DNA of 64,000 bases, taken from positions 3,142,001-3,206,000 of the forward strand of contig NZ_CP128477.1 of the NCBI RefSeq assembly GCF_030369675.1, written 5' to 3'. The notes under the pieces are model-generated. The model saw nothing but the letters and a program-made list of their open reading frames with translations. It searched no databases and was not told where the DNA came from. Positions 52,592-62,808 of this stretch are shown here, piece by piece (within the stretch, counting starts at the first letter, position 1; each line of letters opens with the position of its first letter). Source of the stretch: Peteryoungia algae (GTDB taxonomy: Bacteria > Pseudomonadota > Alphaproteobacteria > Rhizobiales > Rhizobiaceae). The position numbers and the translations under genes were made by a program.

Positions 52592-53500
52592 GTGAACTGG
52601 ATCACCAACTATGTGCGCCCGCGCATCAATTCCATGCTGGGTCGCCGCGAAGTTCCGGAAAACCTCTGGATCAAGTGCCCGGAAACGGGCGAGATGGTCT
52701 TCCACAAGGATCTGGAAGAGAACAAGTGGGTCATCCCGGCCTCCGGCTATCACATGAAGATGCCGGCCAAGGCGCGCCTGACCGATCTCTTCGATGACGG
52801 CAAGTATGAGGCACTGCCGCAGCCGAAGGTGGCGCAGGATCCTTTGAAGTTCCGCGATTCCAAAAAATACACGGATCGCCTGAGAGACAGCCGTATCAAG
52901 ACCGACCAGGAAGACACGATCGTTGCAGGCGTTGGCAGCGTGCAGGGTCTGAAGCTCGTCGCCGTCGTCCACGAATTCAACTTCATGGGCGGCTCGCTCG
53001 GTATCGCCGCCGGCGAAGCGATCGTGAAGGCCTTCGAGCGCGCCATCAAGGAAGAGTGCCCGCTGGTCATGTTCCCGGCTTCGGGTGGGGCACGCATGCA
53101 GGAAGGCATCCTTTCGCTCATGCAGCTGCCGCGCACGACCGTGGCTGTCGACATGCTCAAGGAAGCCGGCCAGCCCTATATCGTCGTTCTGACAAACCCG
53201 ACCACCGGCGGCGTCACTGCCTCCTATGCCATGCTGGGCGATCTTCACATCGCCGAACCTGGTGCCGAGATCTGCTTTGCCGGCAAGCGCGTTATCGAAC
53301 AGACGATCCGCGAGAAGCTTCCTGAAGGCTTCCAGACGTCGGAATATCTCCTTGAGCACGGCATGGTCGACTTGGTCGTCAAGCGCCATGACATTCCCGA
53401 CACGCTCGCGCGGGTTTTGAAGATCATGACCAAGCGCCCGGCCGAAGACATCACCGTGCCTGCCGCGGTGGAGAAGCCGGCTGAGAAGGCCTCGGCCTGA
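52592..53500 (+). CDS. accD: Acetyl-CoA carboxylase carboxyltransferase subunit beta
   Basis: Transfers the carboxyl group from biotin to acetyl-CoA, making malonyl-CoA. The carboxyltransferase core is intact: [77 protein letters not shown]. The N-terminal region aligned with the E. coli C4 zinc ribbon retains only one Cys ([13 protein letters not shown]); the others are replaced ([11 protein letters not shown]). 302 residues, GTG start with AGGAGTAAGC upstream. Followed by folC. Confidence 0.95.
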   Translation: MNWITNYVRPRINSMLGRREVPENLWIKCPETGEMVFHKDLEENKWVIPASGYHMKMPAKARLTDLFDDGKYEALPQPKVAQDPLKFRDSKKYTDRLRDSRIKTDQEDTIVAGVGSVQGLKLVAVVHEFNFMGGSLGIAAGEAIVKAFERAIKEECPLVMFPASGGARMQEGILSLMQLPRTTVAVDMLKEAGQPYIVVLTNPTTGGVTASYAMLGDLHIAEPGAEICFAGKRVIEQTIREKLPEGFQTSEYLLEHGMVDLVVKRHDIPDTLARVLKIMTKRPAEDITVPAAVEKPAEKASA

Positions 53501-53540
53501 TCTGCGTGTTCTGTGAGGCCGCGGCAGCGGAACGAATGTG

Positions 53541-54881
53541 ATGACAGCCCCCATCGTCAGCCTGGCCGACGCCGAGATCGAAAAGCTCATGGGGCTGCAC
53601 CCCAAAGGCTATGATCTTTCGCTCGACCGCATCCGCCGCCTTCTCGAAGTGCTGGGCAATCCGCACATGAAGCTGCCGCCGGTCATTCATGTGGCCGGGA
53701 CCAATGGCAAGGGCTCAGCCACTGCCTTCTGCAGGGCGCTGCTCGAAGCTCAGGGACTTTCCGTCCACGTTCACACGTCGCCACATCTGGTGCGCTGGCA
53801 CGAGCGCTATCGCATCGGGGTCAAGGGTGGTCGCGGACAGATCGTCGACGATGCTCTGTTCGCCGATGCGCTCCGCCGCGTCGCTGAAGCCAACGGCGGC
53901 AAACCGATCACCGTTTTCGAGATTTTGACGGCAGTAACGTTCATTCTCTTTTCCGAGCAGCCTGCCGACGTTGCCGTTATCGAGGTCGGTCTTGGTGGCC
54001 GCTTCGATGCAACGAATGTGGTCGAAAACCCGGCGGTCTCGATCATCCAGCCAATCTCGCTCGATCATCAGGCTTATCTCGGTGACCGTGTCGAGCTGAT
54101 CGCCGCCGAAAAGGCGGGCATCATGAAGCGGGGTGTGCCGGTGGTGATCGGCCATCAGGAGTTCGATGGAGCCAAGGATGTGCTGATCGGCACCGCCGAG
54201 CGCCTCGGCTGTCCGCTCACCGTCTTTGCCCAGGATTTTCTCGCTTATGAGGAATTTGGTCGGCTCGTCTATCAGGACGAGCTCGGCCTGATGGACCTGC
54301 CACTGCCGCGGCTTCCAGGTCGTCACCAGATCGGTAATGCCGCAACTGCCATTCGCGCCGTGAAGGCAGCCGGCTATCCGGTGACGGAAGAGGTCGCCGA
54401 AAAGGCCATGCTATCGGTCGAATGGCCGGGCCGCCTGCAAAGGCTGACCGAAGGTCGTCTGGTGGAAAGAGCGCCGTCCGGGTCCGAGATCTGGCTCGAT
54501 GGTGGCCACAATCCAGGGGCGGGCGAGGTGATCGCGGAAGCCATGGTCTCCATGGAAGAGCGTCAGGCAAGGCCGCTGTGTCTGGTGATCGGCATGATCA
54601 ACACCAAGGATCCGATCGGCTACCTGCGCGCCTTCGTCGATATTGCGCACAACGTCTACACCGTGCCGATCCTCGGCTCGGATGTGGGGCTTGATCCCGT
54701 AGCCTTGGCCCAATCCGCTGCCGAGGCGGGTTTGAAGGCTTTGCCGATGAGTTCCGTGGGCGAAGCGCTCGATGCAATCCGGCAGAAGATGGAGGGATCG
54801 GTCCCTCCGCGCATCATGATTGGCGGCTCACTTTATCTCGCGGGCAATGTGCTGGCGGAGAATGGCACCGTCCCGGCATGA
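53541..54881 (+). CDS. folC: Bifunctional folylpolyglutamate synthase / dihydrofolate synthase
   Basis: Adds glutamate to dihydropteroate and to folates. Mur-ligase-like: P-loop HVAGTNGKGSATAFCRALL (about residues 50-68), the omega loop VHTSPHLVRWHERYRIG, VIEVGLGGRFDATNVV, ISLDHQAYLG, WLDGGHNPGAGEVI in the C-terminal domain. ATG 53541 (or GTG one codon earlier). About 446 residues. Last gene of the trpFBA-accD-folC operon; a terminator follows the stop. Confidence 0.95.
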   Translation: MTAPIVSLADAEIEKLMGLHPKGYDLSLDRIRRLLEVLGNPHMKLPPVIHVAGTNGKGSATAFCRALLEAQGLSVHVHTSPHLVRWHERYRIGVKGGRGQIVDDALFADALRRVAEANGGKPITVFEILTAVTFILFSEQPADVAVIEVGLGGRFDATNVVENPAVSIIQPISLDHQAYLGDRVELIAAEKAGIMKRGVPVVIGHQEFDGAKDVLIGTAERLGCPLTVFAQDFLAYEEFGRLVYQDELGLMDLPLPRLPGRHQIGNAATAIRAVKAAGYPVTEEVAEKAMLSVEWPGRLQRLTEGRLVERAPSGSEIWLDGGHNPGAGEVIAEAMVSMEERQARPLCLVIGMINTKDPIGYLRAFVDIAHNVYTVPILGSDVGLDPVALAQSAAEAGLKALPMSSVGEALDAIRQKMEGSVPPRIMIGGSLYLAGNVLAENGTVPA

Positions 54882-54913
54882 AAAAAGCCCGGCGAAGACC
54901 GGGCTTTTTCTTT
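54882..54913. terminator. Bidirectional intrinsic terminator folC / trxA
   Basis: AAAAAGCCCGG, a CGAAGA loop, CCGGGCTTTTT, then CTTT. The A and T tracts serve both the folC (plus) and trxA (minus) transcripts. Confidence 0.9.
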
Positions 54914-54932
54914 GGTTACAAAGGCTTGGAAC

Positions 54933-55253
54933 TCAGGCGGCGCCAGCGATCCAGCTGGACAGCGCAGTCTTCGGTGCAGCACCGACCTTGATGTCCGCCA
55001 CTTCGCCACCCTTGAAAACAGCGAGCGTCGGGATCGAGCGAACGCCGAACTGTGCGGCCAGTTCCGGGTTTTCGTCGATGTTGAGCTTGACGATCTTCAC
55101 CTTGCCAGCGAGTTCGTTGGAGATTTCTTCGAGGCTCGGGGCAATCATCTTGCACGGGCCGCACCATTCGGCCCAGAAATCCACGACGACAGGTTCGGAA
55201 GCGTTGAGAACCTCGGCCTGGAAATTGGACTTGTCGACTTTAACGGTAGCCAT
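54933..55253 (-). CDS. trxA: Thioredoxin
   Basis: Small cytosolic disulfide reductase of 106 residues with the redox motif [14 protein letters not shown] (Cys pair near residues 31-34) and the cis-proline loop [19 protein letters not shown] lies shortly before the ATG. It lies 75 bases downstream of addA, the last gene of the minus-strand operon, and probably also has its own promoter. Confidence 0.97.
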   Translation of the reverse strand: MATVKVDKSNFQAEVLNASEPVVVDFWAEWCGPCKMIAPSLEEISNELAGKVKIVKLNIDENPELAAQFGVRSIPTLAVFKGGEVADIKVGAAPKTALSSWIAGAA

Positions 55254-55328
55254 GGGGCTCTCCCTTCATAAACACGGATTTGACTAGATATGTGATGCCG
55301 CACGGCAGCAATTTCAATATGCGGTATC

Positions 55329-58300
55329 TCACGATGTCTCGAGGTCGGCAAGAGACCGCTGGAGCAAGTCCTCGTCGGGACGGATCAGGCTGCCGTTTTC
55401 GGTATAGATCAGCCAGCATTCTACTTCTTTACCCGGATAGAGCGGCTGCAGGATTTCACGATATATCGCGAGCTGAACCCGATGGGAGAGCGGTGACCGG
55501 GCGGCATCCGAGGGCGGATTCCGGTTCGTCTTGTAGTCGGCGATAATTACCCTGTCAGAAAGCACGGCCATTCGGTCGATCCGGCCCGACACCGCGCGAA
55601 GCTCCCCTTTGAGCCGCATCGTGCCCATGACCGAAACCTCTGCCCTGCTGCCTGGGCCGAAGAGTGGAGCAAGGTTCTCGTCCTCCAGAACAGACATGAC
55701 TGTCGAAACGAGCTTCTCGCGCTGCTCGGCCGGCCAGAACCGCGCGGCCCGTTCCGCATAGCGCGTTGCGGCCTCCCGCTTTTCTATTCCTGTAACTCCG
55801 GGGAGGTTCTGCAACATCCGATGAATGAGCCGCCCGCGCTGCAGGGCAAGATCGGCTTTTTCCTCGGTTGCAAACAGTGCGGACGCCGTCACCGCATCCT
55901 CGTCGTCATCCACCACGATGCTGCCCGCACCTGAGGGACTGAGCGGCCTCGGCAGGCTGACCGGTGGTGGGAGCGACTTTCCGAGGGCCGACGGCAGGCT
56001 GTGCTTTTCTTCGGTCTCGGCAATCGGGTCGACCAGCGGCAAATCTCGCTCAGCCTCCCCGAGCGACCACCGCAATCCGCTCCAACTGCCGTCAGGACCA
56101 TGAAACTCAGCGGGCCGCGAACGGCCCTCATCCGCGCCGAGCGCGCGGGAGATCATTTTGTGCCAGATCTCGCCCGTGTCCTGCACCCCGCGATAGCCGC
56201 CCACAATCAGGCGGTCGGCAGCCCGGGTCATCGCGACATAGAGCAGGCGACGATACTCTTCCTCGGCCTGATCCTTGCGCCTTTCCAGATCGCTTGCGGA
56301 GATCGAGTTGCCCAGCGCCTTGGTCGGAACCCAGATCGGTAGCGGGACCGATTCAGACGTTTCGAGGATCCTGAGTTTCGCCACATGATTGGAGTTGAAC
56401 GGCTTTGAGCCCCCGTCGATCAGAAAGACGATGGGTGCTTCCAGACCCTTGGAGGCGTGCACCGTCATGATGCGGACTTCGTTGCGTTCCTTGTCCTGCT
56501 CGCGTTTGACCTCTGGCGCTTCCATTTCGAGCGTCGATACGAACGACTGCAGCCCGGGCAGCCCGCTGGTCTCGAAGGACAGGGCAAAGGTCAGGAATTC
56601 GTCGAGAATGTCGCTGACTTCGGAGCCGAGGCGGCCAAGATAACACCGTCTGCCACCATGGACACTCAGAACACGGGCATAGAAATCATGGACCGAATGC
56701 TGCCGCGACTGATCGAGGAACAGGCCGAGCAGGTGATGCGTCTTTCGCCAGGCGCCGTCGGTCTCTGCGCGCTCGGTCAGTCTTGCCCAGAGGCTCTGGG
56801 CTTCCGGCCGCTCGGCCGCGAGATCCATCAATGCCTCTTCGCTGTGGTTGAAGAGGGGACTTTTCAGCAAGGAAGCGAGCGAGAGGTCGTCGCCGGGAAG
56901 CAGAAGGAAGCGCCCGAGCGCCAGCATGTCCTGGACCGCAATGTGACTCGTCAACTTCAGGCGGTCGGCGCCTGCAACAGGAATGTTGTGCGGACGCTTG
57001 AGGGCGCGGGTCAGCGCATTGACGAAACCGTCGCGCTTGCGCACGAGAACCAGAATGTCGCCGGGGCGGATCAGCCGCTTCTGGCCCTTTTCGATGATCG
57101 TCTCCCGTCCCACGATCTGGCTGATATGGTGTGCAACGCGGCGGGCGAGAATGGCGGAGGGCGCACTCTCCGGCGTCGCGTCGAAGGGAGTGGTCCAGTC
57201 TTCGTCCTTCTCCTGCTTTTCAGCCACGATCATGTCCCAGACGTCGACCGTCCCGGGATGCCCGATCCGGCTCGACTGGTGCACGACCGCATCGCCCCCG
57301 GCGCTCAGGCCCCGGCTGTTTTCCGCAAAGCTGAAGACCTGATCGACGGCCGCCAGCACCGACTGCGTCGAGCGGAAGGAGAGCGGTAGACGCACCGTGT
57401 TGAAGTTCTGCCCGCTCTCGGCCACGGCCTGTGCGGTCTGGCGTGCTTCCTGCGAGAACTGCTCCGGCCGGGCGCCCTGAAAGGAGTAGATCGACTGCTT
57501 CTCATCGCCCACTGCAAAGAAGGTGCGGATGCCGGGCCGGGCACCGAGGCCGGTGAAGAAGTCTTCCCTGAGGGACCGAATGACGTCCCATTGCACCGGG
57601 CTCGTATCCTGCGCCTCGTCGACGAGGATGTGGTCTATGCCCTGGTCCAGCTTGTAATGCACCCAGGCGCCGACATCGCCCCGCGTCAGGAGCCGGGCGG
57701 TGCGAACGATCAGATCCTCGAAATCGAGCTGCGAGCGCCGCTTCTTCAGCTCCTCGTAGTCCCAGTCGAGACGAAAGGCGAGGGCGAGAGCTGAGCGCGT
57801 CGCTTCGTACATCCTGAAGATCCGCAGCCGATCGCGCATGGCAACGACATGATCCCGCGCTTCAATCACAGCATCCTTGAGGTCAGGGGCGGCCTTGGTC
57901 ATGGCAGCCGCGATCAGCGAACTGTCGGCCTTCGGCGCCTCCTGGCCAGTCAGGAAGGCCTGGTCCAGCAGTCTTGCCCGCTCCACCCCATCCGTTTCCA
58001 CGAGCGCCTTCTCCAGCACCTCCGCTACCGCGCGCACTTTCTCGCCGCCCTTTTCGAGAGCGAGCTGGATATAGCGGCTGAAATTGCCGCCCGACAGACC
58101 GGCGAGGGGCCAGTAGTTTTCCGCGCGACTGGCCTCGCTTTCCAGCGGGCCGATGTCGAGCCCTGTGCGTAGAGCGGCGTCCAGACCGCCAGCCAGTTCC
58201 GCACGCTGTCTGAAGGCGCGGATCGCATGCCGATTGGCCACGGTGTCGGAGATCAGCGCTTCAAGCCCACTTTCGTCGGCGATGCTGAGGACTTGCGAGA

Positions 58301-58886
58301 AGGCTTCCGCCAGAACTGCGTCATTCTCCGTCGAGGTCGCTGACAGCAGCGATCGACGTGCTTCGGCGAGCACGGTCACTGCCGCTCTGTCGTCGAGCAC
58401 GTTGAAATGGCCGGCGACATTCGCTTCCAGCGGAAACTGGTGGAGCAGGGCTTCGCAAAAGGCATGAATCGTTTGGATCTTCAGACCACCAGGCGTTTCC
58501 AGCGCCTTGGCAAAGAGCCGCCGTGCAGCCGCAAGTGTCGCCCGGTCGGGCTCCTTCTGCTCGATGGCGGTGATGCGCTTCGCGAGCTCCGCGTCGTCCA
58601 GCGTCGCCCATTCGGCAAGCCGCTCGAACACGCGGTTCGACATTTCAGACGCAGCAGCCTTGGTATAGGTCAGGCAGAGGATAGAGGAGGGGCGGGCACC
58701 GGCGAGCAGCAGCCGGATCACGCGCTGTGTCAAGACATGCGTCTTGCCCGAGCCTGCATTGGCGGACACCCAGGCAGATTGGCCGGGATGCGAGGCACGT
58801 GACTGGGCAAGTGTCGTCCAGCCAAGCCAGGTAGCCGGATCGCTGCCCGTGGGAAGCGCATCCAGGGAAAATTGCAGGTCACTCAT
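55329..58886 (-). CDS. addA: Double-strand break repair helicase-nuclease AddA
   Basis: UvrD-like helicase and nuclease subunit of the AddAB complex, which resects double-strand ends for RecA. Walker A WVSANAGSGKTHVLTQR is at residues 39-55, then CLTYTKAAASEM (Ia), ILVDEAQDTSPVQWDVI (II), AVGDEKQSIYSFQGARPEQF (III), IMTVHASKGLEAPIVFLID (V), VAMTRAADRLIVGG (VI). The RecB-type nuclease has VSGRIDRMAV and IIADYKTNR (about residue 1115). ATG 58886 (MSDLQFSLDALP) overlaps the addB stop by 8 bases; the frame upstream to 59060 is spurious. About 1185 residues. Confidence 0.95.
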   Translation of the reverse strand: MSDLQFSLDALPTGSDPATWLGWTTLAQSRASHPGQSAWVSANAGSGKTHVLTQRVIRLLLAGARPSSILCLTYTKAAASEMSNRVFERLAEWATLDDAELAKRITAIEQKEPDRATLAAARRLFAKALETPGGLKIQTIHAFCEALLHQFPLEANVAGHFNVLDDRAAVTVLAEARRSLLSATSTENDAVLAEAFSQVLSIADESGLEALISDTVANRHAIRAFRQRAELAGGLDAALRTGLDIGPLESEASRAENYWPLAGLSGGNFSRYIQLALEKGGEKVRAVAEVLEKALVETDGVERARLLDQAFLTGQEAPKADSSLIAAAMTKAAPDLKDAVIEARDHVVAMRDRLRIFRMYEATRSALALAFRLDWDYEELKKRRSQLDFEDLIVRTARLLTRGDVGAWVHYKLDQGIDHILVDEAQDTSPVQWDVIRSLREDFFTGLGARPGIRTFFAVGDEKQSIYSFQGARPEQFSQEARQTAQAVAESGQNFNTVRLPLSFRSTQSVLAAVDQVFSFAENSRGLSAGGDAVVHQSSRIGHPGTVDVWDMIVAEKQEKDEDWTTPFDATPESAPSAILARRVAHHISQIVGRETIIEKGQKRLIRPGDILVLVRKRDGFVNALTRALKRPHNIPVAGADRLKLTSHIAVQDMLALGRFLLLPGDDLSLASLLKSPLFNHSEEALMDLAAERPEAQSLWARLTERAETDGAWRKTHHLLGLFLDQSRQHSVHDFYARVLSVHGGRRCYLGRLGSEVSDILDEFLTFALSFETSGLPGLQSFVSTLEMEAPEVKREQDKERNEVRIMTVHASKGLEAPIVFLIDGGSKPFNSNHVAKLRILETSESVPLPIWVPTKALGNSISASDLERRKDQAEEEYRRLLYVAMTRAADRLIVGGYRGVQDTGEIWHKMISRALGADEGRSRPAEFHGPDGSWSGLRWSLGEAERDLPLVDPIAETEEKHSLPSALGKSLPPPVSLPRPLSPSGAGSIVVDDDEDAVTASALFATEEKADLALQRGRLIHRMLQNLPGVTGIEKREAATRYAERAARFWPAEQREKLVSTVMSVLEDENLAPLFGPGSRAEVSVMGTMRLKGELRAVSGRIDRMAVLSDRVIIADYKTNRNPPSDAARSPLSHRVQLAIYREILQPLYPGKEVECWLIYTENGSLIRPDEDLLQRSLADLETS

Positions 58887-61800
58887 CCCCGGCTCCTTCT
58901 TCGGCTTCCGCCGTCGACCACTCCGCGACACGCGCAAGATGGTCGTATTCGCCGCCATAGCTGTTCTGTTCCGCTGGGATGAGACGGGACACATAACCGC
59001 GCTCGCCGCTTTGCAGTGCCTGAACGAACCGACCGAGTTCATCGACGGATTGCGTTGCAAGCTCGAGAGCCGATTTCTTGCTGTCGCCGCGCGTGGCCAT
59101 CTCGTTGTTCACCTGGTCTGTCGAAAAGCGGTCGCCGGGCCGCAGTCGCACGTAAACGAGGTTAAGGGGTTTCACGTCACCGGCCGGCTTGAAGGCGCCT
59201 TCGAGAAGGGCCGCTGCCTCCAGTGCCAATTGTGGGTCGAGCAGGCTACGCGCCTGGTTGGCGCTTGGATTGAGGCCGGTCTTGTAGTCGATGATGTCGG
59301 CGAAACCACCCCCTCGTATGTCGATGCGGTCAGCAATGCCGCTGATGGTGATGTCGATCGGGCGCAGCAACACATTGCCCCGCACCTCCGTCAGCGATCG
59401 CCGGATTTCCGGTCGGCGCTGTCGCTCCCAGGTGAGGAAGGCCGAGGCGACGCTGTAGAAACGTTGCCGCCAGACGATATCGATATGAAGGGGCAGGGCC
59501 TCGGCAAGGAATTCCTCGTCGGTGATCCGGTGGAGGATCTCCAGAGCGTCGAGTCGATCGGGGTCATGTCCCTCGCGGATGAAGCGCTCAACGATCCGAT
59601 GATAGAGTGTTCCGCGTTCGGCCGCACCCGGATCCTGATTGAACGTGTCGATCTGATCGAGGCGCAGGATCCGCCTCGCATAAATGGCATAAGGGTCGCG
59701 CCTGAACCGCCCGACTTCGGAAAAACTGAAGGAACGCGGCTGCAGATCGACACGCGGGCGCGGTGCCGGTCGCTGCGCCGGAGCCTGGCTCTCGCCCTGG
59801 TCGATCAGGTCGGCGTAGCGACGATAGATCAGACCACGCTCTCTCATGGCGTCTTCCAGCAACGTTCCGCCGAGGGCCATCAGGCGCTGCAGCCAGCGGG
59901 AGGCGACCGTCGGCGCGGACCCCTGGCGAAGCGCCCGTGAGAAAATCAGGTTCCGGGTGCCACAAGCCATCTGAAAATCATGAGCCACCTGGCCGATCTG
60001 CCGCTCCGGCGGTTCAAGCCCGACTTCAGTCTTCATCACGCGCGAGAGGAAGGGATTGTTCTTGGTCTGGCCGGGCCAACTGCCTTCGTTCATCCCGCCG
60101 ATCACCATCATGTCGACATTCTGCAGGCGCGCTTCCAGCGTGCCGAAGATGAAGACACGCGGATGCCGCATGGCTCGCGGCTTGACCGCCTGTCCTGCCA
60201 TTAGCGCAGTGAGGATGTCGACCCATTGCGCCCCGTCTGCCTCGATCTGGCCATCCGTCTCCAGAACGTCCGCGAGAAGCCGGGCAAGTGCCTCGCCCGC
60301 CGCATCGCCCCAGAGACCTGCGAGATCCGCGCGCTCGTCAATGGTGACGGCTTCCAGCACGCGTCCTGTGCGTTCTGCCCAGTCGCTGAGGGTGAGCCTT
60401 TGCGAGAGGATGTGGCCATCGCGCGACCGCACAAGCGATGAGACCAGCGGTTCGACCGCCGCCGTCACGCGTTTGGCAAGTTCTAGCGCAAGGTCGATCT
60501 CCTCGGGGCTGATCGAGATACGCCACTGCGGCTTGTGGCGGTCTGCAAGATGCAGTTCAAGCCCGCCTGCGAACAGCGGCTCCATCTCCGCGAGATCGAG
60601 AGTTGCCAGCCCACCACGCAGCGCGATCCGTTCCAATGTGTCAGCGGCCTTGCGCATGTCTTCGGCGGCGAAGCCGAAGCGCGCAAGCGGATGCTTGATC
60701 AGGGACACGATTGCCACAGGATCGCCCGGACGCAGGCATGCCTCGGCGACCACCTGGGTCAACATCGCCGCTTGTGTTCCGGTCATCGGCGTACCCGCCG
60801 AATCATCCGCCTCGATTCCGAATCGCGCAAGTTCGGACATCACGCGGCGCGCCAGTGCGCGATCGGGTGTGATCAGCGCCACGCGACTTTCGGGATTGTC
60901 CGAAGCCTGCTCCAGGCCTAGACGAAGGGCGATCGCGATGGCGGTTGCCTCCTCGCGCTCGTTCGCCGTCTCGATGAGCGCAACATCGCGGAAAGCGTCG
61001 AGTACTCGGTGATCATCCATACCCCCGCGCCAGGCTTTCCAAGTGTCTGTCGCCTCCGCAGGCGCCATGGCACGAGACAGGAACTCGGCTCGATCTCTGA
61101 GGGCTTGCGTTGCGGGTTCGAGCACCTGGACATCAGCGCGGTCGAGCTTCATGTGGCGAAGCAGATGCGCAAGGCCATATTGCGGATGCCCCCGTACGGC
61201 CGGGCTCTGTCGCATCAGAGAGATATCCCGATCGTTCAGCTTTTCCCAGTCGTCGTCCGGCATGTCGAGATCGAGCCCCGGCAGCACCACGGCGCCGTGG
61301 TCGAGTTCGGCAATTGCGGCAATCAACTCGGCTGCAGCCGGGATCGAGCCGGTCGAACCCGCAACGATGACCGGGCCATCTGCACCTTGTCTGCGGAAAC
61401 GCTCTGCCTCGGCCCTGAGCACGGCATCGCGATGGCGCGCCGGAGAGGATCGCACCAGTTCCTCCAGGCGCGCCGGCCAGAAACTGGTCGCGATCTTGAG
61501 AAACTCCAGCGTCAATTGCCACCAGGACCCAAAGTCTGCGGATTGAAGTTTATCTAGGTCGCTCCAGTCACATCCCTCCGTCTCTGCAGCTTCGATCAGC
61601 TCGACGAGCGCACGGGCCAGCCAGACGGCATCGGCCGGGCTGGCGGGCGCAACGAGCGGCGTGTCGGCATGGATCGACCGCACGATGTCAGGCAACTGGT
61701 TGCGCCATGCGAGGATCAGGCGCGCCAGCTCCAGAAGCATGACGGTCCCGCTGACGGGCGGTGCGAGATCCATGAGAGAGGGAGCATTGAGATCGAAGAA

Positions 61801-62067
61801 GCCGCTGTCGTCGTCGGTTTCTCCGAGTGTCCGGATATCGGGCAGAATGGCAGCGCGGCCGCCCAGCAGGTCCACGAATTCCGAGCGCAGGACGCGGGCC
61901 GCCCGTCGGGTCGGCACGAGTAGTGTCACCGCAGCCAGCGCCAGGGGATCATCCGGATCGTAGCGGAAGCCGTCGGTGAGACGTCCGTCGAGCAGTGCCT
62001 CCGTCAGTGTCCTGAGAAAGGGCCGGCCCGGAGGGATCGTCAGCAGACGCGGCGCCTTTGCCATCAT
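58879..62067 (-). CDS. addB: Double-strand break repair protein AddB
   Basis: Partner of AddA; an inactive-helicase-like scaffold with a C-terminal nuclease. The N-terminal region LLTIPPGRPFLRTLTEALL aligns with a Walker A but has GRPF in place of GKT, so ATP binding is doubtful, as in other alphaproteobacterial AddB. VVIAGSTGSIPAAAELIAAI-like and MMVIGGMNEGSWPGQTKNN motifs are clear, and the nuclease shows ISGIADRIDI and FADIIDYKTGLNPS (about residues 900-935). ATG 62067 directly follows the nucleotidyltransferase stop. About 1062 residues. The frame open to 62190 lies inside the upstream gene. Confidence 0.94.
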   Translation of the reverse strand: MMAKAPRLLTIPPGRPFLRTLTEALLDGRLTDGFRYDPDDPLALAAVTLLVPTRRAARVLRSEFVDLLGGRAAILPDIRTLGETDDDSGFFDLNAPSLMDLAPPVSGTVMLLELARLILAWRNQLPDIVRSIHADTPLVAPASPADAVWLARALVELIEAAETEGCDWSDLDKLQSADFGSWWQLTLEFLKIATSFWPARLEELVRSSPARHRDAVLRAEAERFRRQGADGPVIVAGSTGSIPAAAELIAAIAELDHGAVVLPGLDLDMPDDDWEKLNDRDISLMRQSPAVRGHPQYGLAHLLRHMKLDRADVQVLEPATQALRDRAEFLSRAMAPAEATDTWKAWRGGMDDHRVLDAFRDVALIETANEREEATAIAIALRLGLEQASDNPESRVALITPDRALARRVMSELARFGIEADDSAGTPMTGTQAAMLTQVVAEACLRPGDPVAIVSLIKHPLARFGFAAEDMRKAADTLERIALRGGLATLDLAEMEPLFAGGLELHLADRHKPQWRISISPEEIDLALELAKRVTAAVEPLVSSLVRSRDGHILSQRLTLSDWAERTGRVLEAVTIDERADLAGLWGDAAGEALARLLADVLETDGQIEADGAQWVDILTALMAGQAVKPRAMRHPRVFIFGTLEARLQNVDMMVIGGMNEGSWPGQTKNNPFLSRVMKTEVGLEPPERQIGQVAHDFQMACGTRNLIFSRALRQGSAPTVASRWLQRLMALGGTLLEDAMRERGLIYRRYADLIDQGESQAPAQRPAPRPRVDLQPRSFSFSEVGRFRRDPYAIYARRILRLDQIDTFNQDPGAAERGTLYHRIVERFIREGHDPDRLDALEILHRITDEEFLAEALPLHIDIVWRQRFYSVASAFLTWERQRRPEIRRSLTEVRGNVLLRPIDITISGIADRIDIRGGGFADIIDYKTGLNPSANQARSLLDPQLALEAAALLEGAFKPAGDVKPLNLVYVRLRPGDRFSTDQVNNEMATRGDSKKSALELATQSVDELGRFVQALQSGERGYVSRLIPAEQNSYGGEYDHLARVAEWSTAEAEEGAGDE

Positions 62068-62068
62068 C

Positions 62069-62803
62069 TCAGGCGCTCCTGACGTTTCGGGCGACCACAG
62101 CTTCGGCAGGCGCGATCGCATCAGGCGTCCCGACGGTGAGCCACTGACCCTTGAGGCCTGTGCCGTACAGGCGACCGGCGGCAATCGCACGATCGAAATA
62201 GATGTTGAGGTTGAAGGGACCCTCGGGCGCGTCGTCGAGCATATGCGGCATCAGCACCAGTGCCCCGGCATACACGACCGGATTCGCGGCCCCGGGGACA
62301 TGGCGGGTGAGCCGACCATCTTGCGCCATCGAAAAATCGTTCTTGCCGTTGTGACCCGTGGTCTGGTCCTGTTCGACGCAGAGCATCGACATGTCCATGC
62401 GAGAGGCATCGAACTGTTTCGCAAGCTTGGAAAGGTTGTCCGGCTCACCGTCCGGTTCGCCGACCCAGAAGAGGTCGGCATTCATCACCAGAGCAGGCTG
62501 ATCCCGGTCGAGCAATTTGAGCCCTTTCGCCAGGCCGCCGCCGGAGTCCATTAGCCGGTCGCGTTCGTCCGAGATCCGGATCTCGACGCGCTTTTCCTTT
62601 GCCAGATGCGTTTCCATCTGGTCGGCATGATGGTGGACATTGACGACGATCGTCCTCACCCCGGCGGCAATCAGCGCGTCGAGCACATAATCGATCATCG
62701 GCTTTCCACCGATGCGGACCAGCGGTTTCGGCATCGTCTCTGTAATGGGGCGCATCCGCGTACCGAGTCCGGCCGCCAGCACCATGGCTTGCTTGATGAT
62801 CAT
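62069..62803 (-). CDS. murU: MurU-like sugar-1-phosphate nucleotidyltransferase
   Basis: Nucleotidyltransferase with the signature MVLAAGLGTRMRPITETMPK followed by PLVRIGGKPMIDY; also VNVHHHADQM, DSGGGLAKGL and VMNADLFW (metal-binding Asp). About 244 residues from ATG 62803 (MIIKQAMVLAAG). MurU makes UDP-MurNAc from MurNAc-1-phosphate in the anabolic cell-wall recycling route. That function is inferred from the adjacent AmgK-like kinase; a mannose-1-phosphate guanylyltransferase-like role cannot be excluded from sequence alone. Confidence 0.86.
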   Translation of the reverse strand: MIIKQAMVLAAGLGTRMRPITETMPKPLVRIGGKPMIDYVLDALIAAGVRTIVVNVHHHADQMETHLAKEKRVEIRISDERDRLMDSGGGLAKGLKLLDRDQPALVMNADLFWVGEPDGEPDNLSKLAKQFDASRMDMSMLCVEQDQTTGHNGKNDFSMAQDGRLTRHVPGAANPVVYAGALVLMPHMLDDAPEGPFNLNIYFDRAIAAGRLYGTGLKGQWLTVGTPDAIAPAEAVVARNVRSA

Positions 62804-62808
62804 CTCTT

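Noticed and set aside
58887..59060. N-terminal extension of AddA (58 codons)
   Set aside because: Runs inside addB; the conserved AddA N-terminus begins at the ATG at 58886.
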